Shown: positions 1 through 8,732 of the stretch, piece by piece
Numbering within the stretch: the stretch's first letter is position 1
Layout: the number at the start of each line of letters is the position of its first letter
Translations under genes and position numbers: made by a program
Notes under the pieces: model-generated
What the model was told of the DNA's origin: nothing
What the model saw: only the letters and a program-made list of their open reading frames with translations
The model's database searches: none
NCBI GenBank assembly: GCA_036338025.1
Contig: JAYZDB010000165.1
Coordinates: 1-17,314 of the forward strand
DNA: 17,314 bases
Source of the DNA: JAYZDB01 sp036338025
GTDB lineage: Bacteria > Planctomycetota > UBA1135 > UBA2386
Direction: 5' to 3'

Positions 1-1118
1 GCAAGCGACGCCGCGTACGCGAGGTACGGGTTGCAGTCCGCGCCGGGAATGCGGCATTCGATCCTGAGGCTTTGTCCAGACCCTACGACACGGAACCCGG
101 CAGTTCGGTTGTCGTGGCTCCAGGCGATCTTCGTCGGCGCCCATGACGCGGACATGTAGCGTTTGTAGCTGTTTACGGTTGGTGCGTAGCAGACCATCAT
201 CTCCGGGACATGCTGCATCCAGCCACCGAGGAACCAGCGGAACACCTCGGAGCAGGCGATTGGCCCGAGTTTGTTGTCACCGTCAAAGGCGTTCTTGCCG
301 TCCTGCCAGAGGCTGAGGTGGATGTGGCAGCTCGAGCCAGCCTGATCTTCGGCGAACTTCGCCATGAACGACACGCTCAATTCCATCTGGTCGGCGATCT
401 CACGGAGGCACTGCTTGTAGATCGAGTGCCGGTCTGCCATCTCCAGTGAATCGGCGTATCGGATGTTCAGTTCGTGCTGCCCCTTACCCCATTCACCTTT
501 GGAATTCTCGACCGGGACACCGGATCTACGCAGGTGTCGGCGAAACTCAGCTTGGAACTCCTCTTCTCGAGCACTCTGTGTGACGTGGTAATCCTCGATG
601 TACCAGGCGACGGACTCGAGGTCGTGGTAGTTCTTGCGGGCTGCTTCCCGGTAGCTGTCTTCGAAGACGTAGTATTCGAGTTCCGATGCGCCCATGCTCG
701 CGAATCCGGCCTTCTCGGTTGCTGCGATCTGTGTCTTCAGTATCGAGCGAGGCGCGACGGTTGCTTGTTGATGAGGCTCCTGATCGAACACGTCGCAGAG
801 CACCATTGCGGTGTGTTCACACCAGCTTGCGACACGCAGGGTGCTCATGTCGGGCACCAGGTGCACGTCACCGTAGCCGCGCTCCCAATTCGCGAACTTG
901 TAGCCTGGCACCGGGTTCATCCCCATGTCGACCGTCAACAAGTAATCACAGGCGTGTGACCCACCCTCGACAACCTCCTCGAGGAAGAACTCCGCGTCGT
1001 AGCGTTTGCCCATGAAGCGGCCGTAGAGGTCCGTGAATACAACCAGGACCGTTTCGATCGTCTCGTCGGCGACTCGTTGCTCGAGTTCCTTCAGATTCAG
1101 CATGCCGTGGATTTCCAT
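1..1118 (-). CDS. Glutamine synthetase family ligase (GlnA-like, gamma-glutamyl-amide/polyamine type), 3' end outside the window
   Basis: ATP-dependent ligase of the glutamine synthetase fold, joining the gamma-carboxyl of glutamate to ammonia or an amine. I read 372 codons in frame from ATG at 1118, and the frame is still open at the left edge. Catalytic-domain landmarks are clear: SELEYYVF (about 144-151, metal-binding glutamates), GEWGKGQHELN (208-218), CHIHLSLW (264-271), NSYKR (316-320), HDNR (335-338) and IECRIPGADCNPYLAYAA near 353-370. The KGEWGKGQ form and the CHIHLS segment resemble the GlnA homologues that act on polyamines or ethanolamine more than housekeeping GlnA, but substrate cannot be read from sequence. 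An AAGG sequence lies shortly upstream of the start. It begins 9 nt after the kinase stop, so the two are very probably co-transcribed. The family is near certain; the substrate is open. Confidence 0.93.
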   Translation of the reverse strand, partial: MEIHGMLNLKELEQRVADETIETVLVVFTDLYGRFMGKRYDAEFFLEEVVEGGSHACDYLLTVDMGMNPVPGYKFANWERGYGDVHLVPDMSTLRVASWCEHTAMVLCDVFDQEPHQQATVAPRSILKTQIAATEKAGFASMGASELEYYVFEDSYREAARKNYHDLESVAWYIEDYHVTQSAREEEFQAEFRRHLRRSGVPVENSKGEWGKGQHELNIRYADSLEMADRHSIYKQCLREIADQMELSVSFMAKFAEDQAGSSCHIHLSLWQDGKNAFDGDNKLGPIACSEVFRWFLGGWMQHVPEMMVCYAPTVNSYKRYMSASWAPTKIAWSHDNRTAGFRVVGSGQSLRIECRIPGADCNPYLAYAASL

Positions 1119-1127
1119 GGGGTGACC

Positions 1128-1985
1128 TTAGCGCGTCGCTTGCTCGTAGGTGACGAACTTGCGGTAGTTGTCATCTCGGTAACCGTCGTAGTCGAACTCT
1201 ATCGTTGTTTGAGCTCCTTGCACGACTGCCCATAGGCTCTCGCGCAGGGCGGCCATTGTTTTCATGACTCGAAATTCTTCGATCGCCTGGCCGCTGATCC
1301 CGTACAGGTCAGTCAGGTGGCGGTCGAGGTCCTCGTTGAGCTCACAGTTGCTCGACAGTCCGGCCAGGTCGAACAGCGGGTGACCCATGCCACTGTACTC
1401 CCAATCGATGACCCATATCCTGTCGCCGGTGTCCAGGAAGTTGCCGGGCATCATGTCGTTGTGGGTGAAGGTGGGGGTGTATGGACCGATCTTGGCCTGC
1501 AATGATTGGACTGTGCGCTGCAAGTCCTCGCCGCAGCCAGTCGGCAGGGGGAGACCTCTTTCGGCCGCTAGCTCCAGGTAGGTGCGTGCGATCTGGAATG
1601 GGCAAAACAGCTGTAGGTGATCCGTTATCGCGACACCGGCGGCGTGAATCGCACGTATCGATTCGACGATCCGTTCGAGGCGTGCCGGTTCCTGGACCAA
1701 CTCGGGAGTCAGGGTCGTGGCGTCTGATACGAACTCACAGACCAGCACCCCCGGTGCGCTGTAGGCCACTGCGGGGGCCACACCGATCTCGGCTGCCGTT
1801 CGAGTGCAGGCCAGCTCCGTGGCACGTGAGATTCCCAGCGCGGGGTCATCTTGTCCGGCCCGAGCCGCATAACACCGGTCGCCGTCAGTAACCCGGTAGT
1901 TGAGATTGGTCAGCCCGCCCGACAGTGGCTCGATGACGATGTCGTTTTGCCAGATCGGGAGAGAACGCAGCAAGGGTTCGGACAT
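1128..1985 (-). CDS. Choline/ethanolamine kinase-like phosphotransferase (APH fold)
   Basis: Predicted cytoplasmic small-molecule kinase of 285 residues in the choline kinase/aminoglycoside phosphotransferase superfamily. It probably phosphorylates an amino alcohol or similar hydroxyl compound with ATP. Visible motifs are the N-terminal nucleotide-loop-like LSGGLTNLNYRV (21-32), the Brenner-type catalytic loop HNDMMPGNF (175-183; D177 catalytic base, N182 metal ligand) and IDWEYSGMGHPLFDLA (193-208; D194 metal ligand). The order and spacing match LicA/choline kinase proteins. The open frame extends about 150 codons further upstream, but that part only shadows the peptidase gene; ATG 1985 gives a normal family N-terminus just before the glycine-rich loop. 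It starts 11 nt after the peptidase stop and ends 9 nt before the GS-like gene. The neighbouring ligase could use an amine or amino alcohol, so a shared substrate is possible but unproven. Confidence 0.88.
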   Translation of the reverse strand: MSEPLLRSLPIWQNDIVIEPLSGGLTNLNYRVTDGDRCYAARAGQDDPALGISRATELACTRTAAEIGVAPAVAYSAPGVLVCEFVSDATTLTPELVQEPARLERIVESIRAIHAAGVAITDHLQLFCPFQIARTYLELAAERGLPLPTGCGEDLQRTVQSLQAKIGPYTPTFTHNDMMPGNFLDTGDRIWVIDWEYSGMGHPLFDLAGLSSNCELNEDLDRHLTDLYGISGQAIEEFRVMKTMAALRESLWAVVQGAQTTIEFDYDGYRDDNYRKFVTYEQATR

Positions 1986-1996
1986 TCTGGACGTAG

Positions 1997-4042
1997 CTAC
2001 TTTCGGTCGCGTGCGCTGGCTTCTGCGGTGGATCCACCGGCGTCCCGGCGGTACTTCGCAAACCACTTTTGAACGTAGAGAATTCGCCGCAGTCGGTTGC
2101 TCATGTGTCTGCCTGCAGCGCCGTGGTACTCGTCGGGGACCCGAATCATCAGGGTGTCGACCTTGCGGAGTTTGAGTGCCTGATAGTATTCCTCGGTTTG
2201 CGCCATCGGAGTGCGGAGGTCGAGTTCTCCGGTGATCAGCATCGTGGGGGTGGTGACGTTGCCGACCAGTCGAAGCGGTGAACGCCGCCAGTGTTCGTCG
2301 AGATCTTCCCAAGGGAGCTTCTCGAAGTTCGTGTACCAGTAGGGGCCGTCGGTGGTGCCGACAAAGCTGATCCAGTTGGTCACCGGGAACATCGAAACCG
2401 CAGCGGCAAAGCGGTTCGTCTTGCCGACGATCCAGCATGTCAGCACGCCGCCGCCGGACCCGCCGTAGACGAATAGTTGCTTTTCGTCGACGTAGCCCCG
2501 CGCGATTACCGCATCGACACCCGTCATCAAGTCATCGTAGTCGTAGCCCGGGTAGGCATTGTCGATTGCGTTGCCGAACTTCTTGCCGTATCCGACGCTG
2601 CCACGCGGGTTGGTGTAGAACACCAGATAGCCCTGGGCAGCGTTGTTCTGCCGCTCGAAGGAGAAGTCGATGCCGTACATCCCGTGCGGACCACCATGGA
2701 TCTGTAGGATGAGGGGGTATTTCTTACGGGGATCGAAATCCGGTGGTTTGACCAACCATCCCTGGACCTCGAGGTCACCGTGCGATTTCCACGTGAACTC
2801 TTCGACCTCACCAAGTTCGACACCTTGCAGGATGTCATCGTTGACGTTGGTCAGCTGCTTGATCGTGCCGTTTTGGGTGATCGACACGATGTCGCGTGGC
2901 TGTTGGGGTGACGTGATCGCGCCCAGCATGGTGCCGTTCTTGCCGATGTCGTAGAGCCGGAACTGGATCTTGCCGTGGGTTATCTTCCGCTGTTGACCAC
3001 TCATCGGGATGGCCCAGAGATGGCTTTCGCCGTGATCGCGGTAGGTCGCGTAGAGGGTGCTGCTATCCCTGGACCAGGTCAGGCTCGACGGTGCTCGGTC
3101 GGTGAAGATGGTCCGGTCACCGTAGCGACTGCCCTTGAACCCCTTGATCTGGATGCTCGAGACGTTGTAGGTGTCCTTGTTCTTGGGTGAAGTCCGGTAG
3201 GCGAGCATGGTGCCGTCGGGGGAGGGTACGGGTCCCGAGTCGGGTCCCGGACGGTCGGTGACCTGGTCGATTGCGCCAGTCTTGACTGCGAGGCGATAGA
3301 CCTCTGACTCTCGCACCTTCCAGTCGGCATCCGGGACTCGCAGACCCGAAAAATACAAGGATCCACCGTCAGGAGACCACTCGGCGGAGCCGTGGTTGAA
3401 GTCTCCCTGGGTGAGTTGACGCGGAGTTCCGCCGCTGGCATCTACCAGAAAGATATGGCGAAAGCCTGAGGGGTTGTAGCCCCGCCGATCACGTCGATAG
3501 TTGAGTCGGGAGATGATCCGGGGTTCGGGTGCCCACTTTGCGCCTTTGGGTCGCTTTGGCAGTTTGATGGTGAACGCTGGTTTTTCAGGAACCTGCATGT
3601 TGAAGGCGAGCGACTTGCCGTCGGGTGACCATCGGTGGCTTGAGGGTGATTGCTCGACGTGGGTGATCTGGGTCGAACTGCGATCGCGTAGCCACAGGAC
3701 GTGGAGTTGGCTGCCGCTCGGTTCACCAGCTTCGAGATAGGCAATCCGTTCGCCGTTGGGTGACCAGCGCGGCGAGGATCCCTTGCAGAGGAACCGCTGG
3801 CGTCCGCCGTCCGAGTCCATGATCCACAGTTCGCTGCGCATGCGGTCGTTGACCTTGTCCGTCAACGTTCGGGTGAACACGATCTGCGTACAGTCGGGCG
3901 ACAGGCGGGGACTGCTGACCGACTCCCAGTCCAGCAACTTGTCGAGTGTGAGTCGACCCTTGTCCTGCGCTGGGAGATACGTGGCTAGAAGGAATGCGGC
4001 GAGGGCGCCGACAACGAACGATCGTGAGACGGTCTTCAACAT
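1997..4042 (-). CDS. Exported S9 family (prolyl oligopeptidase/acylaminoacyl-type) serine peptidase
   Basis: Secreted or periplasmic peptidase of 681 residues that probably cleaves short peptides taken up or released outside the cytoplasm. A Sec signal peptide occupies about residues 1-25, ending ATYLPAQ. Residues about 30-400 form a beta-propeller with WSPDG/WSPNG-type (PD40/TolB-like) repeats near 93, 138, 222 and 273. The C-terminal alpha/beta-hydrolase domain has the oxyanion HGGP at 449-452, nucleophile S529 in GGSGGG, D608 in TGELD and H640 in DEYHG, so the triad is complete. The length fits the S9C group. A GAGG lies about 10 nt upstream of ATG 4042. It is the first gene of the minus-strand unit with the kinase and the GS-like ligase, and one inference is that the operon processes peptides or modified amino compounds. 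The family is certain; the substrate is unknown. Confidence 0.95.
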   Translation of the reverse strand: MLKTVSRSFVVGALAAFLLATYLPAQDKGRLTLDKLLDWESVSSPRLSPDCTQIVFTRTLTDKVNDRMRSELWIMDSDGGRQRFLCKGSSPRWSPNGERIAYLEAGEPSGSQLHVLWLRDRSSTQITHVEQSPSSHRWSPDGKSLAFNMQVPEKPAFTIKLPKRPKGAKWAPEPRIISRLNYRRDRRGYNPSGFRHIFLVDASGGTPRQLTQGDFNHGSAEWSPDGGSLYFSGLRVPDADWKVRESEVYRLAVKTGAIDQVTDRPGPDSGPVPSPDGTMLAYRTSPKNKDTYNVSSIQIKGFKGSRYGDRTIFTDRAPSSLTWSRDSSTLYATYRDHGESHLWAIPMSGQQRKITHGKIQFRLYDIGKNGTMLGAITSPQQPRDIVSITQNGTIKQLTNVNDDILQGVELGEVEEFTWKSHGDLEVQGWLVKPPDFDPRKKYPLILQIHGGPHGMYGIDFSFERQNNAAQGYLVFYTNPRGSVGYGKKFGNAIDNAYPGYDYDDLMTGVDAVIARGYVDEKQLFVYGGSGGGVLTCWIVGKTNRFAAAVSMFPVTNWISFVGTTDGPYWYTNFEKLPWEDLDEHWRRSPLRLVGNVTTPTMLITGELDLRTPMAQTEEYYQALKLRKVDTLMIRVPDEYHGAAGRHMSNRLRRILYVQKWFAKYRRDAGGSTAEASARDRK

Positions 4043-4184
4043 GGTAATGATCCTCGAGAGAGGGATTCATCATATGTAGAGAGGCGTCTGGAACAGCCCG
4101 TCAATCCCCCGGAGGCGGCGGAATCTCGCCTCGCGGCAGCTCAACGAGTGCCCGGCCATGCTCCGGTTGCGACCGACTGACCAA

Positions 4185-4212
4185 GGGTGCTCGACATAAC
4201 GAGCGGGCACCC
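4185..4212 (-). terminator. Weak candidate hairpin after the nucleotide-sugar dehydrogenase gene
   Basis: An inverted repeat lies about 10 nt past the stop at 4222. The inner stem GCTCG/CGAGC encloses a 6-nt loop, and an outer GGGT/ACCC pairing is possible across a 4-nt bulge. No T-run follows on the minus strand, so it is not a standard intrinsic terminator. It may reduce read-through into the peptidase operon. The rest of the 179-nt gap (4043-4221) shows nothing else I can support. Confidence 0.2.
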
Positions 4213-4221
4213 GGCGGAACA

Positions 4222-5547
4222 CTAGGCCTGGATGACGGGCGCCTTGACCGAGTCCAGCCTCGACATCGCGTTGCGCGTGTCGACGATTAGCTGAGCCGTA
4301 TCTCCGATCAGTTGCCAGTCGATGGCCTTGTGGTCTGTGCAGATCAGGATGCAGTCACAGTTTGCGACGTAGTCTGCGGTCAGGTCTGCTGAGTCCATCT
4401 CAAGGTTGTAGTTGCGCATGCCACTCAGGTTCGGCACGTGTGGGTCGTGGTAGCTGACTTCCGCGCCCAGTTCTGCGAGTAGCTGGATGATCTTGGCGGC
4501 TGGCGTCTCGCGAATGTCATCGACGTCCGGTTTGTAGGCGATCCCGACCACCAGGATGCGTGCACCCTTGATCGCCTTGCTCATGTTATTGAGCCCCTCG
4601 GCGGTTCGTTGGACAACGTATCCCGGCATCTTGGAGTTGATCTCACCCGCCAGCTCGATGAACCGCGTGTTGTGAGAATACTCCTTTGCCTTCCAGGTCA
4701 GGTAGAAGGGATCAATGGGGATGCAGTGTCCGCCTAGACCGGGGCCGGGGTAGAACGCCTGGTAGCCAAATGGCTTGGTGCTGGCCGCATCGATGACTTT
4801 CCAGATGTCGATCCCCATGTCGTGCAAGACCGGCTTCAGCTCGTTGACGAGCGCGATGTTGACGGCCCTGTAGATGTTCTCCAGTAGCTTGGCCGCCTCG
4901 GCAATCTCAGCGGACTCGACGGCGATCGTCTCCTTGACGGCGGCGCCGTACATGGTCATCGCCAACTCGGTACTGACCGGGTCGAGTCCTCCGACCAGCT
5001 TGGGGATTGTCTGGGTATCAACGCCCTTGCGGCCGGGGTCCTCGCGCTCGGGGCTGTAGGCGACGAAGAAGTCCTCGCCACATTGCAGACCGGACTCTTC
5101 GAGGATCGGTTGGCAGTGCTGCCGGGTCGTGCCTGGATAGGTGGTGGATTCCAACGAAATCAGCTGACCCTTGTGCAGGGTCTTCGCCACCATCTTCGTC
5201 GACTCCACGATGTAGCTCATGTCGGGGTCGTTGTGCTTGCCCAGCGGAGTTGGCACGCACAGGATCACCGCATCCGCCTTGGCCAGCTCGGATTCGTCGC
5301 TGGTAGGGCAAAAGCGATCCGATGCGGTGAGATGCGGTACCAGGTCCTCCCCGAGGTGGTGGAGGTAGGTCTTGCCGGAGTTCAGGAACTCGACTTTCTC
5401 CTTGTCCCGGTCGAAGCCGATCACGCTGAACCCGGCGTCGTGCATGGCACGCACCAGTGGGAGCCCGACGTAACCCAGGCCGACGACTGCGATGGTCGCT
5501 GTGCGGTTCTCGAGCTTTATCTTCAGCTCTTGGGCGAGTGAGGGCAT
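4222..5547 (-). CDS. Nucleotide sugar dehydrogenase (UDP-N-acetylglucosamine 6-dehydrogenase, WbpA/TviB-like)
   Basis: Cytoplasmic NAD-dependent enzyme oxidising C6 of a UDP-sugar, probably UDP-GlcNAc to the uronic acid, for surface polysaccharide or LPS precursors. With start ATG 5547 it has 441 residues. Landmarks are Rossmann motif VVGLGYVGLP (21-30), SPERED at about 165-170, the EAAKLLENIYR helix with catalytic-type lysine K220, and the cysteine motif GPGLGGHCIPID with C275. The C-terminal UDP-binding domain begins near VVGIAYKPDVDD (333). SPERED together with STKPFGYQAFYPGPGLGGHC favours the WbpA/UDP-GlcNAc branch over UDP-glucose dehydrogenase. An in-frame TTG at 5571 would add 8 residues, but ATG 5547 gives the usual family N-terminus. 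No other polysaccharide genes lie nearby, so its pathway must be completed elsewhere in the genome. Confidence 0.93.
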   Translation of the reverse strand: MPSLAQELKIKLENRTATIAVVGLGYVGLPLVRAMHDAGFSVIGFDRDKEKVEFLNSGKTYLHHLGEDLVPHLTASDRFCPTSDESELAKADAVILCVPTPLGKHNDPDMSYIVESTKMVAKTLHKGQLISLESTTYPGTTRQHCQPILEESGLQCGEDFFVAYSPEREDPGRKGVDTQTIPKLVGGLDPVSTELAMTMYGAAVKETIAVESAEIAEAAKLLENIYRAVNIALVNELKPVLHDMGIDIWKVIDAASTKPFGYQAFYPGPGLGGHCIPIDPFYLTWKAKEYSHNTRFIELAGEINSKMPGYVVQRTAEGLNNMSKAIKGARILVVGIAYKPDVDDIRETPAAKIIQLLAELGAEVSYHDPHVPNLSGMRNYNLEMDSADLTADYVANCDCILICTDHKAIDWQLIGDTAQLIVDTRNAMSRLDSVKAPVIQA

Positions 5548-5623
5548 TTGCGCGATCTGGGCGTTCTTCAAGGTGTCTTAGATCATCGTCATCCTGGAGA
5601 TGTTCGGGTGAGTCAAGTTTCGA

Positions 5624-6874
5624 ATGCCCCCAGGATTTTTGGTGGGTGCGCGGGCTGGCGCTGTAGGCGGCTTCTTTGCCGGACTCTGGCCTGGGAGTGC
5701 AGCTGGGGATATCGTGCGGGCAGTGGGAATCCAGCGGCAGTTCGGTGGTCTGGGGCTTCGACCCTTCTTTCTAGTCCTCTTGTCATGGTGGATTTCGGCG
5801 TTCTGCGGTTGTGTCAGCGGGCCGGGACCGGCCACCGGCCAGTTGGGGAAGTGCATCTGGGTAAGCCGGTGGGAATTCAAGACCCAGGCCGATATCGACG
5901 CCGTGATGGAGAAGTGTGCCTGGGCCGGATTCGACACCGTGTTCCTCCAGGTGCGCGGCAACGGAACTGTCCATTACTCCTCTCGCGAGGAGGTGTGGGC
6001 TGAAGCCTACGACCACAAGTCGCCGGGTTTTGACCCCTTGTCGTACTCGGTTGTCGCGGCCCATGCAAATGGACTGAGGCTCCACGCCTGGCTCAACATC
6101 GTGCCGGGCTGGAGCGGCGACGATCCGCCGGCGGTCGCCCGACAGCTGTACCGATCACGGCCCGAGTGGTTCTTGCGGAAAGCTGGCGGAGGCCTGACCA
6201 AGGAAGGGTCATACTCCTGGCTCAACCCCTGTCTTCCCGACGTCCGGTCGTATCTGGTCGGAATTTGTGAGGAAGTTGCGTCTGGATACAGCGTCGATGG
6301 GATCCACCTGGACTACATCCGGTTCCCCGCGGGCCCGGATTCAAAGGCCAGCCCTCACGATGCCCGGTCCCTGGCGTTGTTTACTCGTCAGACCGGTCGC
6401 CCGGTGGGTGATGCCGATGCCTTTCGCCGTTGGAAGACAGGCTGTATTACCGAAATCGTGAGCGGTGTGAGGCGCCGTCTCCGGCGACTGCCACGTCGCG
6501 TCTTGTTGACCGCCGCTGTCACTGCGAACATGGATGTCTGCCGAGAGGAGACGATGCAGGACTGGCCGGATTGGGGGCGCAAGGGTCTTGTCGATGCCGT
6601 CATGCCGATGAACTACACGGATGACGAGGACCTCTTCCAGTCCCGGTGCCAGGAGTTGATTCGAGCAGCAGAGGGCACGCCGGTCGTGATGGGAATCGGA
6701 GTCTACAAGCATCAAGAGGCCAAACTGGACGCGCGCGCGACGATGCGCCAGATGGATGCTGCGGTGCGTGCTGGCGCCGTCGGAGTGTGCTTGTTCAGTT
6801 ATGGGAGTTCCCTGAAGGGACAGTGGGCGAATGCGATGTCCTACTGGAACCGTACTCGCAAGCTGCGACGCTAG
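5624..6874 (+). CDS. GHL10/DUF187 family glycoside hydrolase-like protein (YngK/DigH type), probably exported
   Basis: TIM-barrel protein of the glycosyl hydrolase-like 10 family. The characterised E. coli member DigH (YddW) cleaves peptidoglycan glycan strands that lack stem peptides. The frame gives 416 residues from ATG 5624. Conserved segments are FDTVFLQVRG (103-112), FDPLSYSVVAAH (136-147), HAWLN (154-158), GIHLDYIRFP (226-235, the hallmark acidic motif) and DAVMPMNYT (324-332). A hydrophobic stretch, PFFLVLLSWWISAFCGC (47-63), is an export signal ending at cysteines that form an atypical lipobox. Because about 45 residues precede it, the real start may be GTG 5714 or GTG 5723; GGGGA lies just before 5714. 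It is divergent from the sugar dehydrogenase gene. The substrate is inferred; peptidoglycan glycan is the best guess. Confidence 0.85.
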   Translation: MPPGFLVGARAGAVGGFFAGLWPGSAAGDIVRAVGIQRQFGGLGLRPFFLVLLSWWISAFCGCVSGPGPATGQLGKCIWVSRWEFKTQADIDAVMEKCAWAGFDTVFLQVRGNGTVHYSSREEVWAEAYDHKSPGFDPLSYSVVAAHANGLRLHAWLNIVPGWSGDDPPAVARQLYRSRPEWFLRKAGGGLTKEGSYSWLNPCLPDVRSYLVGICEEVASGYSVDGIHLDYIRFPAGPDSKASPHDARSLALFTRQTGRPVGDADAFRRWKTGCITEIVSGVRRRLRRLPRRVLLTAAVTANMDVCREETMQDWPDWGRKGLVDAVMPMNYTDDEDLFQSRCQELIRAAEGTPVVMGIGVYKHQEAKLDARATMRQMDAAVRAGAVGVCLFSYGSSLKGQWANAMSYWNRTRKLRR

Positions 6875-6877
6875 GTC

Positions 6878-6894
6878 GGTCCAGTCGAGGGACC
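6878..6894. terminator. Short hairpin between convergent genes, weak
   Basis: GGTCC and GGACC form a 5-bp stem around a 7-nt loop just after the GHL10 stop at 6874. It lies in the 80-nt gap before the 3' end of the converging amidohydrolase gene. There is no T-run on either strand. The position suits a terminator but the structure is weak. Confidence 0.15.
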
Positions 6895-6954
6895 CCCTAC
6901 TCCTGGTTGTAGCCAGCGGCGGTGCTGTCGATCTCGTAACTCGCTACTCGGGAC

Positions 6955-8526
6955 CTATTTGCCAGGCCGATCCTTACCACCTTTTTCTGCGCTGGCCTCG
7001 CGGGCTGCTTGGCGCTCGCGCTTTTGCTTCGCGACCATCTCTGCTACGTCCGCGAGGAGTTTCTTGGCGTCGTAGACGATGCCATCCTTGATTGTCCACT
7101 TGATGCCGCCGACTCGCTCGACTTTGCGGGTTTCGTCGTTGAGCTTGACGGCACCCGTGCCGTACAGGACCTTCAAGTTAGCGATTGGGTTCTGATCGAC
7201 AATGACCATGTCTGCCAGCATGCCGGTGCGCAGCACACCGAATTCGATCGGCTTGCCCTTGGGTTCGTGCAGGGTCAATGCGCAGTTCATGGTTGCGGCT
7301 TGGATGACCTCAAGCGGGTGGAAGCCAGCTTCCTGGAGGAGTTCGAGTTCTTCGATGTAGCCAAACCCGAACGTTTTGTAGATGAACCCTGCATCCGCGC
7401 CGGTGGTGATCCGACCGCCCATCTTCTTGTAGTCGTTGATGAGTTGCATCCAGACGCGGTAGAAATTGCGCCACGCGATTTCGTCTGAGGTGGTCCAGTA
7501 GAACCAGTACGAACCGTGTGAGCGGCGGCTCGGCTTGTAAAAGTCCATCAGGGAGGGCAGCGTGTACTTGTCGTGCCACTCGGCTGTGCGGGCTCGCATC
7601 ACGTCACGGCTGGCGGCGTAGATCGTCATCGTCGGGTCAAACACGGTGCCGAGCGCGAGATGCTCTTCGAGGTAGGCCTTCCATTCCGGGCTACCTGGTG
7701 GATGGATCTTGTCCCAAAGACGGGCGACCTGGCCAAAGCGCATCTGCTCGTCATTGAGATTCATGTCGAGCGGCCAGGCTTGCACGACCGTGTCCTTGAG
7801 TAGAGACTCGAAGTGACCGTAGAAGTGCGTGACGGTGTCGAGGCCAAGTCGTGCCGCATCGATAGCGTTCATCTGGGCGACGCCAGTCTGGGCGAGATGA
7901 GCAGTTGTGCCGAGTCCGTTGGCCTTCGCGGCATCGAGTAGCGCCTTCATGATCTCCGGGCGGTAGGAGCCGAGCTTCAAGCCGTCGATGCCCTTGGCCG
8001 CCATGTCGTTGACCCACTTGGTGGCTTTCTCCGGGGTGTTGACGCCCCGAGGCCGCTGGTAGTTGAAGATGCGCGGCGCCACGATCTCATTGGCGGCGCT
8101 GCGCTTCTTTTCGGATTCGGTGAAGCTGTGTGAGCCGAGCGGGACGCCGCGGACGGTGGTGACACCGTGTGCCAACCATAGCTTGTAGACGTACTCGGCT
8201 TCGGGAGCCTTGGGCCGACCCCCGCAGTGTGCGTGCATGTCGATGAACCCAGGCATTACGTACATGCCGGTGGCGTTGATGGTGCGGTCAGCGCGCGTAG
8301 CGAATCTCCCGATCGAGGCGATCTTGTTGCCCTGTACGACGATCGTCAGGGGCCCCCGGGCGGCAGCGCCTGCACCGTCGATGACCATCACTCCGCGAAT
8401 CGCGAGTCGTTCATAGGGGCCGCCACCCTCGTCGGCGCCGCGATCAGGGGCGGGGAGCGTTTGCGCTACGATCGGACCGGAGAGGCAGAGGGCTAGTGAG
8501 ACAACGAGGGTGGATCGTCTGGTCAT
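6955..8526 (-). CDS. Exported metal-dependent amidohydrolase (imidazolonepropionase/Xaa-Pro dipeptidase-like group)
   Basis: Predicted periplasmic hydrolase of 523 residues, probably acting on amide bonds of peptides or cyclic amides. A signal peptide covers about 1-21, ending in PIVAQ. The amidohydrolase fold shows the N-terminal beta segment, then PGFIDMHAH with metal ligands H98 and H100, K184 in GLKLGS (candidate carboxylated bridging lysine), H210 in TTAHLAQTG, H234 in VTHFYGH and D378 in TTGADAG, so the full metal-site set of a binuclear enzyme is present. The C-terminal segment GMLADMVIVDQNPI is typical. ATG 8526 is preferred over an in-frame start 19 codons upstream because it begins directly before the signal peptide; no Shine-Dalgarno is visible. 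The tail (about 498-523) is Lys/Arg/Glu-rich. It is divergent from the sulfatase gene. The substrate is undetermined. Confidence 0.92.
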   Translation of the reverse strand: MTRRSTLVVSLALCLSGPIVAQTLPAPDRGADEGGGPYERLAIRGVMVIDGAGAAARGPLTIVVQGNKIASIGRFATRADRTINATGMYVMPGFIDMHAHCGGRPKAPEAEYVYKLWLAHGVTTVRGVPLGSHSFTESEKKRSAANEIVAPRIFNYQRPRGVNTPEKATKWVNDMAAKGIDGLKLGSYRPEIMKALLDAAKANGLGTTAHLAQTGVAQMNAIDAARLGLDTVTHFYGHFESLLKDTVVQAWPLDMNLNDEQMRFGQVARLWDKIHPPGSPEWKAYLEEHLALGTVFDPTMTIYAASRDVMRARTAEWHDKYTLPSLMDFYKPSRRSHGSYWFYWTTSDEIAWRNFYRVWMQLINDYKKMGGRITTGADAGFIYKTFGFGYIEELELLQEAGFHPLEVIQAATMNCALTLHEPKGKPIEFGVLRTGMLADMVIVDQNPIANLKVLYGTGAVKLNDETRKVERVGGIKWTIKDGIVYDAKKLLADVAEMVAKQKRERQAAREASAEKGGKDRPGK

Positions 8527-8732
8527 GGGGCTGGGGGCGAGAAGGGGAAGCGGGCGCAGCAGTCTAGCATTTCGAGGCCCCAAGAGTGAGTTGGTGGTGT
8601 CCCAGGGCTGCGAACAATCGTGCCCTCGCCGGAGTTCGACGCGTGCGTGGCTCCCCGTATCGTCTGCGCAGCGCTTTCGCTACGATGACAGGCCCCCAGC
8701 GGCCTCGTCGGCCTGGTCATCTCGCCTCAAGC

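Noticed and set aside
474..959. 161-codon plus-strand open frame opposite the GS-like gene
   Set aside because: The minus strand encodes an intact glutamine synthetase fold here; this frame has no recognisable domain and is a GC-rich antisense shadow.
1986..2438. N-terminal extension of the kinase frame by about 150 codons
   Set aside because: It overlaps the peptidase C-terminus in another frame, is Arg/His/Pro-rich without family similarity, and the family N-terminus begins at ATG 1985.
2430..2470. GGSGGG nucleophile motif in the S9 peptidase instead of GGSYGG
   Set aside because: The middle residue varies among S9 peptidases and this form is common in bacterial members; the triad is otherwise complete.
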